Part shown: one piece after another, positions 45,979 to 54,296 of the stretch | How positions within the stretch are numbered: position 1 is the stretch's first letter | Layout of the letters: the number at the start of each line of letters is the position of its first letter | DNA from: Micromonospora okii | GTDB taxonomy: Bacteria; Actinomycetota; Actinomycetes; Mycobacteriales; Micromonosporaceae | DNA length: 64,000 nucleotides | Direction of reading: 5' to 3' | Assembly (NCBI RefSeq): GCF_020884795.1 | Contig: NZ_BBZF01000014.1 | Location: forward strand, 124,001-188,000 | The notes under the pieces: model-generated | Databases searched by the model: none | Seen by the model: the letters and a program-made list of their open reading frames with translations, nothing else | Told to the model about the DNA's origin: nothing | Made by a program: the position numbers and the translations under genes

Positions 45979-47646
45979 CTAACGGATGTCCACGGTGGCG
46001 ACCACCGTGGCCTGGTCGATGTCCGAGGTGCGGACGGTGAAGCGGAGCTGCCACTGGCCCGCCGCCGGGAAGCTGGTCTCCCCGGTCGCGTGGTTGTCGG
46101 TCAGCGAGAGCAGCGGAATCTCGATCGGCTCGACCCCGGCGGACGGCAGGGCGGCGGTCGCCTTCCACTCCAGCACCGGCTGCGGCCGATTGTCCTTCGT
46201 GTACGCGTACAGGTGCAGCGAGTTGCTGCCCCGCCGGGCCGGGTCCAGCTCGACCTGGAGCGAGTAGAGCGGACTGCTCAGCATGGTGGTGAAGTAGCTG
46301 CTCTGGGCGCCGCCCACGTCGGCGGCGGCGGTGCGCGACGGCGGGGTCTGCACGAGGGTCGCCGACACCCCGAGCACCACGGCGGTGACCGCCAGCTCCA
46401 CCCAGACCGCGCGGCGGGCGGGCGTGGGCCGCCGCGCGGCGGTGCCCCGGCGCACCAGCGCCCGCGAGTACGCGGCCACGCCGATCACCAGCGCGAACAG
46501 CGCGATCTTGGCCAGCACCAGCCGCCCGTACGTGGTGTCGACCAGGGCCGCCGGGGTGGACACCTCGATCAACGCCTGCACCGTCCCGGCGAGCAGCAGC
46601 GCCGCGACCGACAGCGCCGCCCAGCGCGACCAGACCGGCAGGATCGCCGTGAGCTCCCGCTCGTCGGCCCGGCGCAGCAGGAAGCCGCCGAGCATCACCA
46701 GCCCACCCAGCCAGACCGCCATGCCGCCCAGGTGCACCGCGTCGACCACCACCGACACGGCGGGGGCGGGCGAGGCCGCCGGGTGCCCGGCCAGCGGCCA
46801 GGTGAACAGCGTCGCGCCGCCGAGGACCGCCAGGATCACCGCGTCGGTGCGCCCCACCGGCCCCGCGAAGAGGGGGCGCAGCAGGAACGCCACCGCCGCG
46901 AGCAGGCCCAGCCGGACCAGGTGCGTCGCCCCGTACGTGCTGCCCAGCACCTCGCGCAGGCCCGTGCCGGTGACGTCGAAGAGCCCGCCCCCGGCGGTGT
47001 ACGGCACCTGGAGCCACAGCTCGGCGAGCGTGACGAGCGCCACGAGGCCCAGCCCGCTCCAGGCCAGCCGGGCCGGGCCCCGGCGGTCCAGCCGCCGCGG
47101 CCAGAGCGCGCCGAGCACCAGCGCCGGACCCACCACCAGCAGCAGCCCCACGTACCCGACGTACTTGGCGACCTTGACGGCGTTGGCCACCACCGGGTCG
47201 GCCCGGGTGTCCGACCCCTCGTCGGTCGGCGGCGTCGACGGCGCGCCCACGGAATAGGTGAACGCGCCGGAGACCGGGTGGCTGTCGGCCGAGATCACCC
47301 GGTAGCTGACCAGGTACGTCCCCCGCCCGGCGGACGGGTCCACCGGCACGGTCACCACCGCGTCGGTGAACGTCGGCTCCCCCCGGTCGGCCCGCGCGCC
47401 GTCGGGCGCGATCACCCGGATCTTCCCGGTCACCTTGCGCACCGGCTCGCTGAACGTGAGCACCACCTCGGTCGGCCCGCTGGCGACCACCGCCGACGCG
47501 GCCGGGCTGCTGCTCGCCAGCACCGCGTGGGCGCTCGCGGGGGTGGCCGGGGCCAGCAGCAGGGCGAGGAGGGTGACCAGCAGACCGGCCAGCGCGCCGA
47601 GACGCGTGAACCGGCGACGGGAGGGCCGGGCATCGACAGCAGACAT
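45979..47646 (-). CDS. CopC-CopD fusion copper transport protein (YcnJ-like)
   Basis: Encodes 555 residues. Signal peptide ends before His40 (SAHAVLASSSPA), the start of a CopC copper-binding domain (to about 135, with FSEPVRKVTG and SYRVISADSHPVSGAF). A CopD membrane domain of eight helices follows (about 155-430), then a C-terminal extracytoplasmic strand-rich domain (450-555). YcnJ-type fusions import or distribute copper. The ATG at 47646 has a weak ribosome-binding site. Divergent from the ECF sigma operon with 240 bp between; an ECF-like promoter faces it. Confidence 0.88.
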   Translation of the reverse strand: MSAVDARPSRRRFTRLGALAGLLVTLLALLLAPATPASAHAVLASSSPAASAVVASGPTEVVLTFSEPVRKVTGKIRVIAPDGARADRGEPTFTDAVVTVPVDPSAGRGTYLVSYRVISADSHPVSGAFTYSVGAPSTPPTDEGSDTRADPVVANAVKVAKYVGYVGLLLVVGPALVLGALWPRRLDRRGPARLAWSGLGLVALVTLAELWLQVPYTAGGGLFDVTGTGLREVLGSTYGATHLVRLGLLAAVAFLLRPLFAGPVGRTDAVILAVLGGATLFTWPLAGHPAASPAPAVSVVVDAVHLGGMAVWLGGLVMLGGFLLRRADERELTAILPVWSRWAALSVAALLLAGTVQALIEVSTPAALVDTTYGRLVLAKIALFALVIGVAAYSRALVRRGTAARRPTPARRAVWVELAVTAVVLGVSATLVQTPPSRTAAADVGGAQSSYFTTMLSSPLYSLQVELDPARRGSNSLHLYAYTKDNRPQPVLEWKATAALPSAGVEPIEIPLLSLTDNHATGETSFPAAGQWQLRFTVRTSDIDQATVVATVDIR

Positions 47647-47790
47647 GCGGCCAATGCTGACCGACGAGGGGGCCGCTCGGCGACCCGAGCCCGCCCGCAC
47701 GTCGCCCCCCTCGCCCACGCCGGGCCACGACGGCGGAGCCGCCCCTCCATGAAGATGGCTCGGGCGGGGGTCGCGTGTCATGCGGGAATA

Positions 47791-47816
47791 GTCGGCGGGG
47801 GCGTGGAAAAAGTTCC
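47791..47816 (-). promoter_or_regulatory. Candidate ECF-sigma promoter upstream of the copper operon
   Basis: GGAACT (47811-47816, minus strand) and CGAC (47791-47794) are 16 nt apart, near the GGAAC-N16-CGTC form used by ECF sigma factors. The copper gene starts about 140 nt downstream. Confidence 0.35.
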
Positions 47817-47872
47817 CGAGTGGCCCACGCCATGAAGGGCCGAATGACTCTGCCCACCCCCACCACGCCGCG

Positions 47873-47878
47873 TAACCT
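47873..47878 (+). promoter_or_regulatory. Leaderless -10 box of the sigma gene
   Basis: TAACCT ends 8 nt before the GTG start of the sigma gene at 47887; no ribosome-binding site. Confidence 0.5.
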
Positions 47879-47886
47879 GGTCTGTC

Positions 47887-48549
47887 GTGATCCCCGTCCC
47901 GCGCGACCCCACCGCCGTCGGCCCGACCGACGCGGTCACCGCCGCTGCCCGGCACACCCCGGGCAGGGACGGACGGGACACCCCGGGCGGGCACGGACGG
48001 CACACGTCAACCGGGGACGGACGGGACGCGTCGACCGAGTGGGCGCTGGCCGCCCGCGACGGCGACCCGGTCGCCCAGGCGGCCTTCGTCCGGGCCACCC
48101 AGGGCGAGGTGTGGCGGTTCACCGCCGCGCTCGTCGACCCCGACAGCGCCGACGACCTCACCCAAGAGACGTACCTGCGGGCGTTCCGGGCGCTGCCCGG
48201 CTTCGAGGCCCGGTCCACCGCCCGCACCTGGCTGCTCGGCATCGCCCGGCGGACCTGCGCCGACCACCTGCGCACGGTGGTCCGCCGGCGGCGGCTCGCC
48301 GAGCGGCTGGTCACCCAGGCCCACACCGACCGCCCGCACCCCGACCCCGCCGGCGGGCTCGGCGTCACCGACCTGGTGCGCCGGCTCCCCGCCGAGCGGC
48401 GGGCGGCGTTCGTGCTCACCCAGCTCCTCGGCCTGTCGTACGCCGAGGCCGCCGCCGTGGAGGGGGTGCCCGTCGGCACCATCCGCTCCCGGGTGGCCCG
48501 CGCCCGCGGCGACCTGGTCGAGGCGGTCGGCGACGCGCTCGCCCGATGA
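47887..48549 (+). CDS. ECF sigma factor
   Basis: Encodes 220 residues. A Gly/Arg/His/Asp-rich N-terminal stretch (about 25-50) precedes sigma region 2 (AFVRATQGEVWRFTA, DDLTQETYLRAFRALPGF, about 67-110) and region 4 (LPAERRAAFVLTQLLGLSYA then VGTIRSRVARARGDLV, about 150-205), giving a full group 4 sigma factor. No anti-sigma gene with a usual zinc HxxxCxxC motif follows; the next large genes are membrane thiol-redox proteins. Its stop overlaps the ATG of a 26-codon frame (ATGA). It faces the copper operon. Confidence 0.9.
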   Translation: MIPVPRDPTAVGPTDAVTAAARHTPGRDGRDTPGGHGRHTSTGDGRDASTEWALAARDGDPVAQAAFVRATQGEVWRFTAALVDPDSADDLTQETYLRAFRALPGFEARSTARTWLLGIARRTCADHLRTVVRRRRLAERLVTQAHTDRPHPDPAGGLGVTDLVRRLPAERRAAFVLTQLLGLSYAEAAAVEGVPVGTIRSRVARARGDLVEAVGDALAR

Positions 48550-48626
48550 CCGGGCACTCCCGCCCGACCACCGGGGGCTCTCGCCGGCCCACCGGGAACT
48601 TCCGTCGGCCGGGAGGCGACCAATGA
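48546..48626 (+). CDS. Possible 26-residue peptide joining sigma and MauE genes
   Basis: ATG at 48546 overlaps the sigma stop (ATGA) and the TGA at 48624-48626 overlaps the ATG of the next gene (ATGA). The frame therefore fits exactly between two genes. The peptide is basic, with repeats of S/P-R-P-T-G type. It may be only a coupling device for translation or chance. No Shine-Dalgarno of its own except the end of the sigma gene. Confidence 0.35.
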   Translation: MTGHSRPTTGGSRRPTGNFRRPGGDQ

Positions 48627-49147
48627 TCGTGACCGCACCGAGCGCCGGGGTCGCCGCCCGCTGGCCCGCCGCACGCCCCTGGCTCGGCGTCGCCGTCCGG
48701 CTGGGGCTGGCCGCCGTGTGGCTGTTCGCCGGGGGCGCCAAGGTCGGTGACCTGGCCGCCTCCGGCCGCGCCGTCAACGCGTACCAGGTGATGCCGTACG
48801 ACGTCGCGACCGTGGTCGGCGCGGCGCTGCCCTTCGTGGAGCTGGCCCTCGGGCTGCTGCTGCTGATCGGGCTGGCCACCCGGCTGGCCGCCGGGGTCTC
48901 GGCGGCGCTGCTGCTGGTCTTCGTCGCCGGCATCGCCTCGGCCTGGGCGCGCGGCCTGGCCATCGACTGCGGCTGCTTCGGCGACGGCGGGCAGCTCGCC
49001 GCCGGGCAGTCCCCGAGCTACCTCCCGGAGCTCCTCCGGGACCTGGGATTCCTGGCGCTGGCCGGATTCCTGCTGATCTGGCCCCGCACCGCCGTCTCCG
49101 TGGACGGCTGGCTCGCGGGCGCACCCGTGGAGGACGACGATGAGTAG
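48623..49147 (+). CDS. MauE/DoxX-like membrane protein with DCGCFG motif
   Basis: Encodes 174 residues with four membrane helices. IDCGCFGDGG at about 114-123 is the conserved cysteine pair of MauE/DoxX-type proteins related to quinone-linked thiol oxidation. The ATG has GGGAGG 7 nt upstream. It is followed by, and overlaps by 8 nt, a DsbA-like gene. Together they look like a thiol oxidant pair that would feed disulfides made outside the membrane. Role is inferred from the family and neighbours. Confidence 0.85.
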   Translation: MIVTAPSAGVAARWPAARPWLGVAVRLGLAAVWLFAGGAKVGDLAASGRAVNAYQVMPYDVATVVGAALPFVELALGLLLLIGLATRLAAGVSAALLLVFVAGIASAWARGLAIDCGCFGDGGQLAAGQSPSYLPELLRDLGFLALAGFLLIWPRTAVSVDGWLAGAPVEDDDE

Positions 49148-49856
49148 CCGCAAGGGGCAGAAGGACGCCGCCCGGGTGGTCCGCCAGCAGCTCGCGCGGG
49201 AGCGCCGGCGGAAGCGGACCCTCTGGACGTCGCTGGCGGCGGTCGCCGTGCTGGTGATCGCCGGGGGCATCGGCTGGGCCTTCTGGTCCAGCCAGCGCTC
49301 CGACAACTTCACCCCGCCGCCGGGCGCGGTCGGGGCCGGCACCGGCGTCGTGTACGGCGCCGGGCCCGTCACCATCGAGCTGTACGAGGACTTCCTCTGC
49401 CCGGCCTGCGCCCAGTTCCAGCAGGCCAGCGGCGCGACGATCAACCAGCTCGTCGCCGAGGGCAAGGCCCGGGTGGTCTTCCACCCGGTCGCCTACCTGA
49501 ACCGCTTCTCGACCACCAGTTACTCCACCCGCTCCGCCGCCGCCTCCGGCTGCGCGGCCCAGGGCGGCAAGTTCCGCGAGTACGCCGAGGCGCTGTTCCA
49601 GCGGCAGCCGCCGGAGGGCGGCGCGGGGCTGAGCAACGCCGAACTGGTCGACATCGCCGCCGGGGTCGGGCTGGACCGGAACGACTTCGGCTCCTGCGTC
49701 TCCGACGGCACGTACGAACCGTGGACCGAGCACGTCACCGAGGCGGCGAGCAAGGCCGGCGTCACCGGCACCCCCACGGTGAAGATCGACGGCAAGGAGG
49801 TCGCCGACCGCAGCCCGGCGGGCATCACGGCCGCCGTCGAGGCGGCCGGCAGGTGA
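49140..49856 (+). CDS. Membrane-anchored DsbA-like thioredoxin-fold protein
   Basis: Encodes 238 residues. A basic N-terminus and one membrane helix (about 28-50) anchor a DsbA-type domain: active-site CPAC (Cys87 and Cys90 in FLCPACAQF), extra cysteines (SGCAAQ; GSCVSDG) and the cis-Pro loop TGTPTVKIDG near 213. This is an actinobacterial extracytoplasmic thiol oxidoreductase. It overlaps the MauE-like gene at its start and the next gene at its end (GTGA), so the operon is tightly coupled. Confidence 0.9.
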   Translation: MSSRKGQKDAARVVRQQLARERRRKRTLWTSLAAVAVLVIAGGIGWAFWSSQRSDNFTPPPGAVGAGTGVVYGAGPVTIELYEDFLCPACAQFQQASGATINQLVAEGKARVVFHPVAYLNRFSTTSYSTRSAAASGCAAQGGKFREYAEALFQRQPPEGGAGLSNAELVDIAAGVGLDRNDFGSCVSDGTYEPWTEHVTEAASKAGVTGTPTVKIDGKEVADRSPAGITAAVEAAGR

Positions 49857-50992
49857 GCCTCCTCCCGTCCGCCCCGCCCCGGTGGGCCCGGCCGCTGCGC
49901 CGGGCCGGGGCGCTCGCCGCCGCCGCGCTGATCACCGTCCTCGCCACCGCCGCGCCGGCCGCCGCGCACGGCGGGGAGGCCCCCGACGGCACCGACTACC
50001 GGGCCGAGGTGACCGGGCTCGCCCCGACCCGCGCCGGCCTGACCGCCCGCGTGATCGAGGCCGGGGCGCGGCTGGAGCTGGTCAACCGCACCGGGCGTCC
50101 CGTCGAGGTGATCGGCTACCACGGCGAGCCGTACCTGCGGATCGGCCCCGACGGCGTGTACGAGAACAGCCGCTCCCCGGCCACGTACCTGAACCGGACC
50201 GTCGCCGGGGACACCGCCCTGCCCGACCGGGCGAACCCGGCCGCCGCCCCCGACTGGCGGCGGGTCGACGACGGGTCGACGGCCCGCTGGCACGACCGGC
50301 GCACCCTGTGGCAGGAGCCCGACCCGCCCGCCCGGGTCCGGGCCGACCCGGACACCGAGCAGCGGGTCCGCGACTGGGCGGTGCCGCTGCGCGACGGGGC
50401 CGAGCCGGTGGAGGTCCGGGGCAGCCTCGACTGGGTGCCGCCGCCCGACCCGTACCCGTGGTGGGTGGCGATCACGCTCGGCTTCCTGGCCGTCGGCGCG
50501 GCCGGTCTGCTGGCCGGCGGCACCGCCGCCGGAGCGCGCGCGCTCGCCGGGGTCGGCGCGGTGCTGCTCGCCGGCGGGGTAGCCGCTCTCGCGTTCACCG
50601 TCGGCCGGGAGCTGGACGCGGGCTCCACCGGGCTCGGCGAGGTGCTCGCCGGCCTGCTCACCGGCCAGGTGTGGGCGCTGCTCACCGGCCTCGGCGCGGT
50701 CGCGGCGGGCGGGTACGCGCTGGCCCGCCGCCCGGGTGCCGACTTCGCGGTGGCGCTGGCCGGGGCGTGCCTCGTCCTGCTCGTCGGCGTCGGAAACCTG
50801 GGCGTCCTCAGCCGCTCGGTGCCCCCGCTGCCCTGGCCCGGTGGCGTGGCCCGCGCCCTGCTCACCCTGATCCTGGCCGCCGGGGCGGGCGCCACCGCCG
50901 CCGGCATCCTGCGCCTGCGCGCCGCCGCCCACGCCCGCCCCGCCCCCACCCCCGCCGACCTCCACGCGACCCGGGAGAGCAGCGCCGCCTAG
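49853..50992 (+). CDS. Exported-domain membrane protein of unknown function
   Basis: Encodes 379 residues. A signal peptide ends near AAA-HGGEAPDG (residue 37 or so), then an extracytoplasmic strand-rich domain of about 160 residues (LELVNRTGRPVEVIGYHG; EPYLRIGPDGVYENS), then five membrane helices (about 200-365). N-terminal His after cleavage is like the copper proteins upstream, though no copper ligand set can be proved. Last gene of the sigma operon, starting at a GTGA overlap. Family not recognised. Confidence 0.8.
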   Translation: MSLLPSAPPRWARPLRRAGALAAAALITVLATAAPAAAHGGEAPDGTDYRAEVTGLAPTRAGLTARVIEAGARLELVNRTGRPVEVIGYHGEPYLRIGPDGVYENSRSPATYLNRTVAGDTALPDRANPAAAPDWRRVDDGSTARWHDRRTLWQEPDPPARVRADPDTEQRVRDWAVPLRDGAEPVEVRGSLDWVPPPDPYPWWVAITLGFLAVGAAGLLAGGTAAGARALAGVGAVLLAGGVAALAFTVGRELDAGSTGLGEVLAGLLTGQVWALLTGLGAVAAGGYALARRPGADFAVALAGACLVLLVGVGNLGVLSRSVPPLPWPGGVARALLTLILAAGAGATAAGILRLRAAAHARPAPTPADLHATRESSAA

Positions 50993-51397
50993 CGGGGCAC
51001 CCGGGCGCGGCCGGTGTGCGACGGCAGCGGGGCACCCGGCCACCCTGCCGGTCGCCCTGTCGGCCGGCATGCTGGTCGTGGTGTCCGGGATACGGCCGGA
51101 CAGCCGGGCGCCTTCCTAACCTGGCCACATGCCTGCCTGCGGTAGAGGGCATCCCGGCGCCACCCCGGTTCCTGGGCGTCGCCGTCGCCCGCACCGTCAC
51201 CGGCGTGCCCGCTTCAGGACGAGGGCTGTCCCAGCGGCGGCCCACCCGGTCCGGTAGGCAGCGGCGGCGTTCCGCAACGCCCCGCTCCGCGACCCAACCA
51301 TTGGCCGGACGACCTGGGCATTCGTCAGTGTGGACCACGCCCCTGCCCGGGGCGCGCCAGGTGCGTCGCGGCCGTCCCTCGAAAGGGGTGGAGATCC
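50993..51397 (+). other. 405-bp intergenic region
   Basis: It contains two copies of AGCGGGGCACCCGG (near 50993 and 51027), a small 6-bp hairpin (51083-51101), and TAACCT (51117-51122) that could be a -10 box. If used, it gives either a 42-codon arginine-rich frame from 51129 that I do not accept as a gene, or a long leader for the crystallin gene. No other content seen. Confidence 0.4.
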
Positions 51398-52162
51398 ATG
51401 AGAACGACCCGCAATCGCAGGACCGCCGGCAGCAGCCCCGGGTGGCGCCTCCGACGGCTGTCGGCCGGGATGCTGGCCGTGGCGCTGCTCGCCCTGGGTG
51501 TCGCCGGAGCCCGTCCGGTTCCCGCGATGGCCTACGGGCCGCAGACCGCGTCGGCCGCCCGTGACGCCGCGGCGATCCACCGCGTCCCCAAGGTGCCGCT
51601 GACGATCGACGGCAGGGACGTGCCGGGCGAGGCGATCCGCGACTACGACGGCTACGTCCTGCACATGGCCTACTTCCCGGACGGCAAGGGTGCCCAGGGG
51701 CGGCTGCACGCGTTCACCAGCCGCGACGCGCTCGAGAAGTTCGTGTCCTCGCGGGGTGGCCCCGCGCACGCCCTGGCGACACCGTCGAAGCACGCCGACC
51801 CGAACACCCCCGGCGCCGGCTGGCGGCTCGTCGGCCCCGGCGGGGACGGGGTCTCCGCCAACGTGTGGGACACGAGCGGAAGCATCATCTTCGAACACAT
51901 GGACTTCGGCGGCTGTTCGCTCTTCCTGGAGAAGAACTACGGCTATCAGCGGCTGACCCACGTGTACGGGTGCTTCTGGCCCAGCAACTGGAACGACGAG
52001 ACGTCCTCGGTGAAGAACTCCCCGTACGGCACCACCGCCACCGTCCTCTACGACCACACCTACTACGGCGGCTCGACGCTGTTCATCCCGTACGGCGGAT
52101 TCAACCACTACCTCGAAGCCGTCGGCTGGAACGACCGCACCTCGTCGTTCGCCTCCATCTAG
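51398..52162 (+). CDS. Secreted beta/gamma-crystallin-like protein
   Basis: Encodes 254 residues. A long signal peptide (basic start, hydrophobic core LAVALLALGVAGA) ends near ALA/AMA-YGP at about 46. The C-terminal 105 residues form two Greek-key motifs ending in WNDETSS (about 204) and WNDRTSS (about 245), with IIFEHMDFGGCSLFL and TVLYDHTYYGGSTLFI as paired strands. The N/D-x-S-S pair is the calcium-binding signature of microbial beta/gamma-crystallins. A central region (GYVLHMAYFPDG; FTSRDALEKFV) is unassigned. Likely a secreted, calcium-binding structural protein. Confidence 0.85.
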   Translation: MRTTRNRRTAGSSPGWRLRRLSAGMLAVALLALGVAGARPVPAMAYGPQTASAARDAAAIHRVPKVPLTIDGRDVPGEAIRDYDGYVLHMAYFPDGKGAQGRLHAFTSRDALEKFVSSRGGPAHALATPSKHADPNTPGAGWRLVGPGGDGVSANVWDTSGSIIFEHMDFGGCSLFLEKNYGYQRLTHVYGCFWPSNWNDETSSVKNSPYGTTATVLYDHTYYGGSTLFIPYGGFNHYLEAVGWNDRTSSFASI

Positions 52163-52244
52163 GGCCGGCACGCCGAGGTGCGGGCTCGCCGCAGTCGCCC
52201 AAGGGTGACGAGGCGGCGACCTGACCGGGCCCCCACCCGGAGAC

Positions 52245-52991
52245 CTAGCGGGCCGCGAAGCCGTAGGGCAGTTCCAGGCGGTGCGCCGCCAGCAGCTCCC
52301 GATCGGCCAGCAGCTCCCGGGTGGGGGCGTCGGCGACGATGCGGCCGGCGTCGAGGATCACCGAGCGGTCGCAGAGCTCCAGCGCGTACGGCAGGTCGTG
52401 GGTGACCATCAGCAGCGTCACCGGCAGGCCGCGCAGGATCTCGGCCAGCTCCCGGCGGGCCGCCGGGTCCAGGTTCGACGAGGGCTCGTCGAGCACCAGG
52501 ATCTCCGGGCGCATCGCCAGCACGGTGGCCACCGCCACCCGGCGGCGCTGCCCGAACGACAGGTGGTGCGGGGCCCGGTCCCGGTGCTCGCCCATCCCCA
52601 CCGCCGCCAGCGCCTCGTCCACCCGGGCCACCAGCTCCGCCCCGCGCAGCCCCAGGTTGGCCGGGCCGAACGCCACGTCCTCGGCGACGGTGGGCAGGAA
52701 GAGCTGGTCGTCCGGGTCCTGGAAGACGATCCCGACGCGCCGGCGGACCTCCGCGAGGGTGGCCCGGTCGCGGTCGACGGTCAGCCCGCCGACGCTCACC
52801 GTCCCCCCGGTCGCCGTGAGGACGCCGTTGAGGTGCAGCACCAGGGTGGTCTTGCCCGCGCCGTTCGGCCCGAGCAGCGCCACCCGCCCGCCGCGCGGCA
52901 CCGTCAGGTCCACCCCGGCCAGGGCGAGGTGCCCGTCGGGGTACGCGTACCGCAGGCCGCGCACGTCGAGGGAGGGGGTGGGGGTCTGCAC
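52245..52991 (-). CDS. ECF transporter ATPase (CbiO/NikO-type)
   Basis: Encodes 248 residues. Walker A GPNGAGKTT (about 39-47), signature LSFGQRRRVAVATVL, Walker B ILVLDEPSSNLD and H-loop MVTHDLPYALEL are all present and match the CbiO class of metal ECF transporters. It powers uptake of cobalt or nickel with the CbiQ-, CbiN- and CbiM-like proteins encoded upstream. The gene follows the permease gene by 7 bp. The Nur-like box before the operon favours nickel. Confidence 0.93.
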   Translation of the reverse strand: MQTPTPSLDVRGLRYAYPDGHLALAGVDLTVPRGGRVALLGPNGAGKTTLVLHLNGVLTATGGTVSVGGLTVDRDRATLAEVRRRVGIVFQDPDDQLFLPTVAEDVAFGPANLGLRGAELVARVDEALAAVGMGEHRDRAPHHLSFGQRRRVAVATVLAMRPEILVLDEPSSNLDPAARRELAEILRGLPVTLLMVTHDLPYALELCDRSVILDAGRIVADAPTRELLADRELLAAHRLELPYGFAAR

Positions 52992-52998
52992 GTACGGA

Positions 52999-53769
52999 TC
53001 ATGTCAGGACGACGGCGGTCGCGGCGATGGCGACCGCGACCAGCGGGACCGCCGCCCCGGCCAGCCACTGCCCGGCGGTGGCCGCGCCCGCGCCCTGCCA
53101 GACCGCCGGCATCCGGCCGGAGTAGCCGCGCGACAGCATCGCCAGGTAGACCCGCTCGCCGCGCTCGAAGGCGCGCAGGAACAGCGAGCCCACCCCGGCG
53201 GCGAAGCCACGCAACTGCCACAGGAAACGCGGGTCGTCGCCCCGGGAGATCCGCGCCACCCGCATCCGGCGGGCCTCGCCGACCAGCACGTCCAGGTAGC
53301 GCAGCATGAAGGTGGCGATCTGGGTGACCACCTGGGGGCAGCGCAGTCGGTCCAGGCCGACGATCAGGTCCCGGGTCGTCGTGGTCGCCGCCAGCAGCAG
53401 CGACGCCAGTACGCCGAGGGTGCCCTTCGCGACGATGTTCCAGCCGCCGAGCAGCCCGTCGACGGAGAGGGCCACCCCCGCCACCTCGACCCGCTCCCCC
53501 GCGCCGAGGAACGGCAGCGCGAACGCGAACAGCACGAACGGCAGCTCGATCGCCGCCCGGCTCAGCAGCCAGCCCGGCCCCACCCGGGCCAGCGTGGCGA
53601 CCGCCGCGACCAGCAGCGCGTACCCGCCGAAGGCCCAGAACGCCGCGCGCGGGGTGGCCACCACCGCGAGGGTGAACAGCACCATCGCGGCGAGTTTCAC
53701 CTCCGGCGGGAGGCGGTGCACCGGGGAGGCCGACTCCCGGTAGAGCACGTGGGCGTGGCCGGCCCCCAT
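52999..53769 (-). CDS. ECF transporter transmembrane protein (CbiQ/NikQ-type)
   Basis: Encodes 256 residues, six membrane helices. SPVHRLPPEVKLAAMVLF at the start and LRYLDVLVGEARRMRVARI with FERGERVYLAMLSRGYSGR are the coupling motifs (Ala-Arg-Gly type) that touch the ATPase. The ATG at 53767-53769 gives the family N-terminus. It lies 11 bp downstream of the PDGLE gene. Confidence 0.92.
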   Translation of the reverse strand: MGAGHAHVLYRESASPVHRLPPEVKLAAMVLFTLAVVATPRAAFWAFGGYALLVAAVATLARVGPGWLLSRAAIELPFVLFAFALPFLGAGERVEVAGVALSVDGLLGGWNIVAKGTLGVLASLLLAATTTTRDLIVGLDRLRCPQVVTQIATFMLRYLDVLVGEARRMRVARISRGDDPRFLWQLRGFAAGVGSLFLRAFERGERVYLAMLSRGYSGRMPAVWQGAGAATAGQWLAGAAVPLVAVAIAATAVVLT

Positions 53770-53780
53770 CGCCGGACCGC

Positions 53781-54296
53781 CTACCGGCCGTCTACGGCGC
53801 GCGCCCCGCCGGAGGCCGGCCCGCCGCCGCCCGCCCCGGACGCCGCCCGGCGGCCGGTCACCGGATCGTCGGCCGCCGGGCCACCGCCGGTCCCGTCCCC
53901 GGCCGCGCCGCTCCTCGCGTCCCCGAACGCGTCGCCCCTCGCAGCCCCGGTCGTCGGCTGCGGGTCGCGGCGGCGCAGCAGCCAGCAGACGCCCCCGCCC
54001 ACGGCGAAGGTCAGCAGCACGCCGAGCACGCCGGACAGGCCGGTGGAGAGGAAGTCGTTGTCGACGCCCCGGACGCCGTAGTCGGCCAGCGGGCTGTCGC
54101 CCAACTCGTGGTCCCGCTCCCGCTGCGCCGGGCAGCTGCCGCCGGTGATCTCCCCCTCGGCGTCGACGGTGCAGCCCTCGCGCAGCGACGAGTCCAGCCC
54201 GTCGGGATGCGACGAGGCGTAGTTGCTCACCACGCCGGCCAGCAGCAGGGCGACCAACAGGCCGCCGACGAAGAACCCCCAGCCGCGCCTGCTCAC
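53781..54296 (-). CDS. PDGLE-domain subunit (CbiN-like) with low-complexity tail
   Basis: Encodes 171 residues. A membrane helix (8-26), a loop with SHPDGLDSSLREGC (the PDGLE motif), and a second helix (about 88-106) match the accessory subunit of nickel/cobalt ECF systems. After about 110 it is Gly/Ala-rich low complexity of 60 residues. The GTG start overlaps the CbiM stop (GTGA). Confidence 0.86.
   Translation of the reverse strand: MSRRGWGFFVGGLLVALLLAGVVSNYASSHPDGLDSSLREGCTVDAEGEITGGSCPAQRERDHELGDSPLADYGVRGVDNDFLSTGLSGVLGVLLTFAVGGGVCWLLRRRDPQPTTGAARGDAFGDARSGAAGDGTGGGPAADDPVTGRRAASGAGGGGPASGGARAVDGR

Noticed and set aside
51129..51257. 42-codon frame behind a TAACCT box
   Set aside because: The peptide is arginine- and histidine-rich without structure, typical of chance frames in GC-rich DNA.
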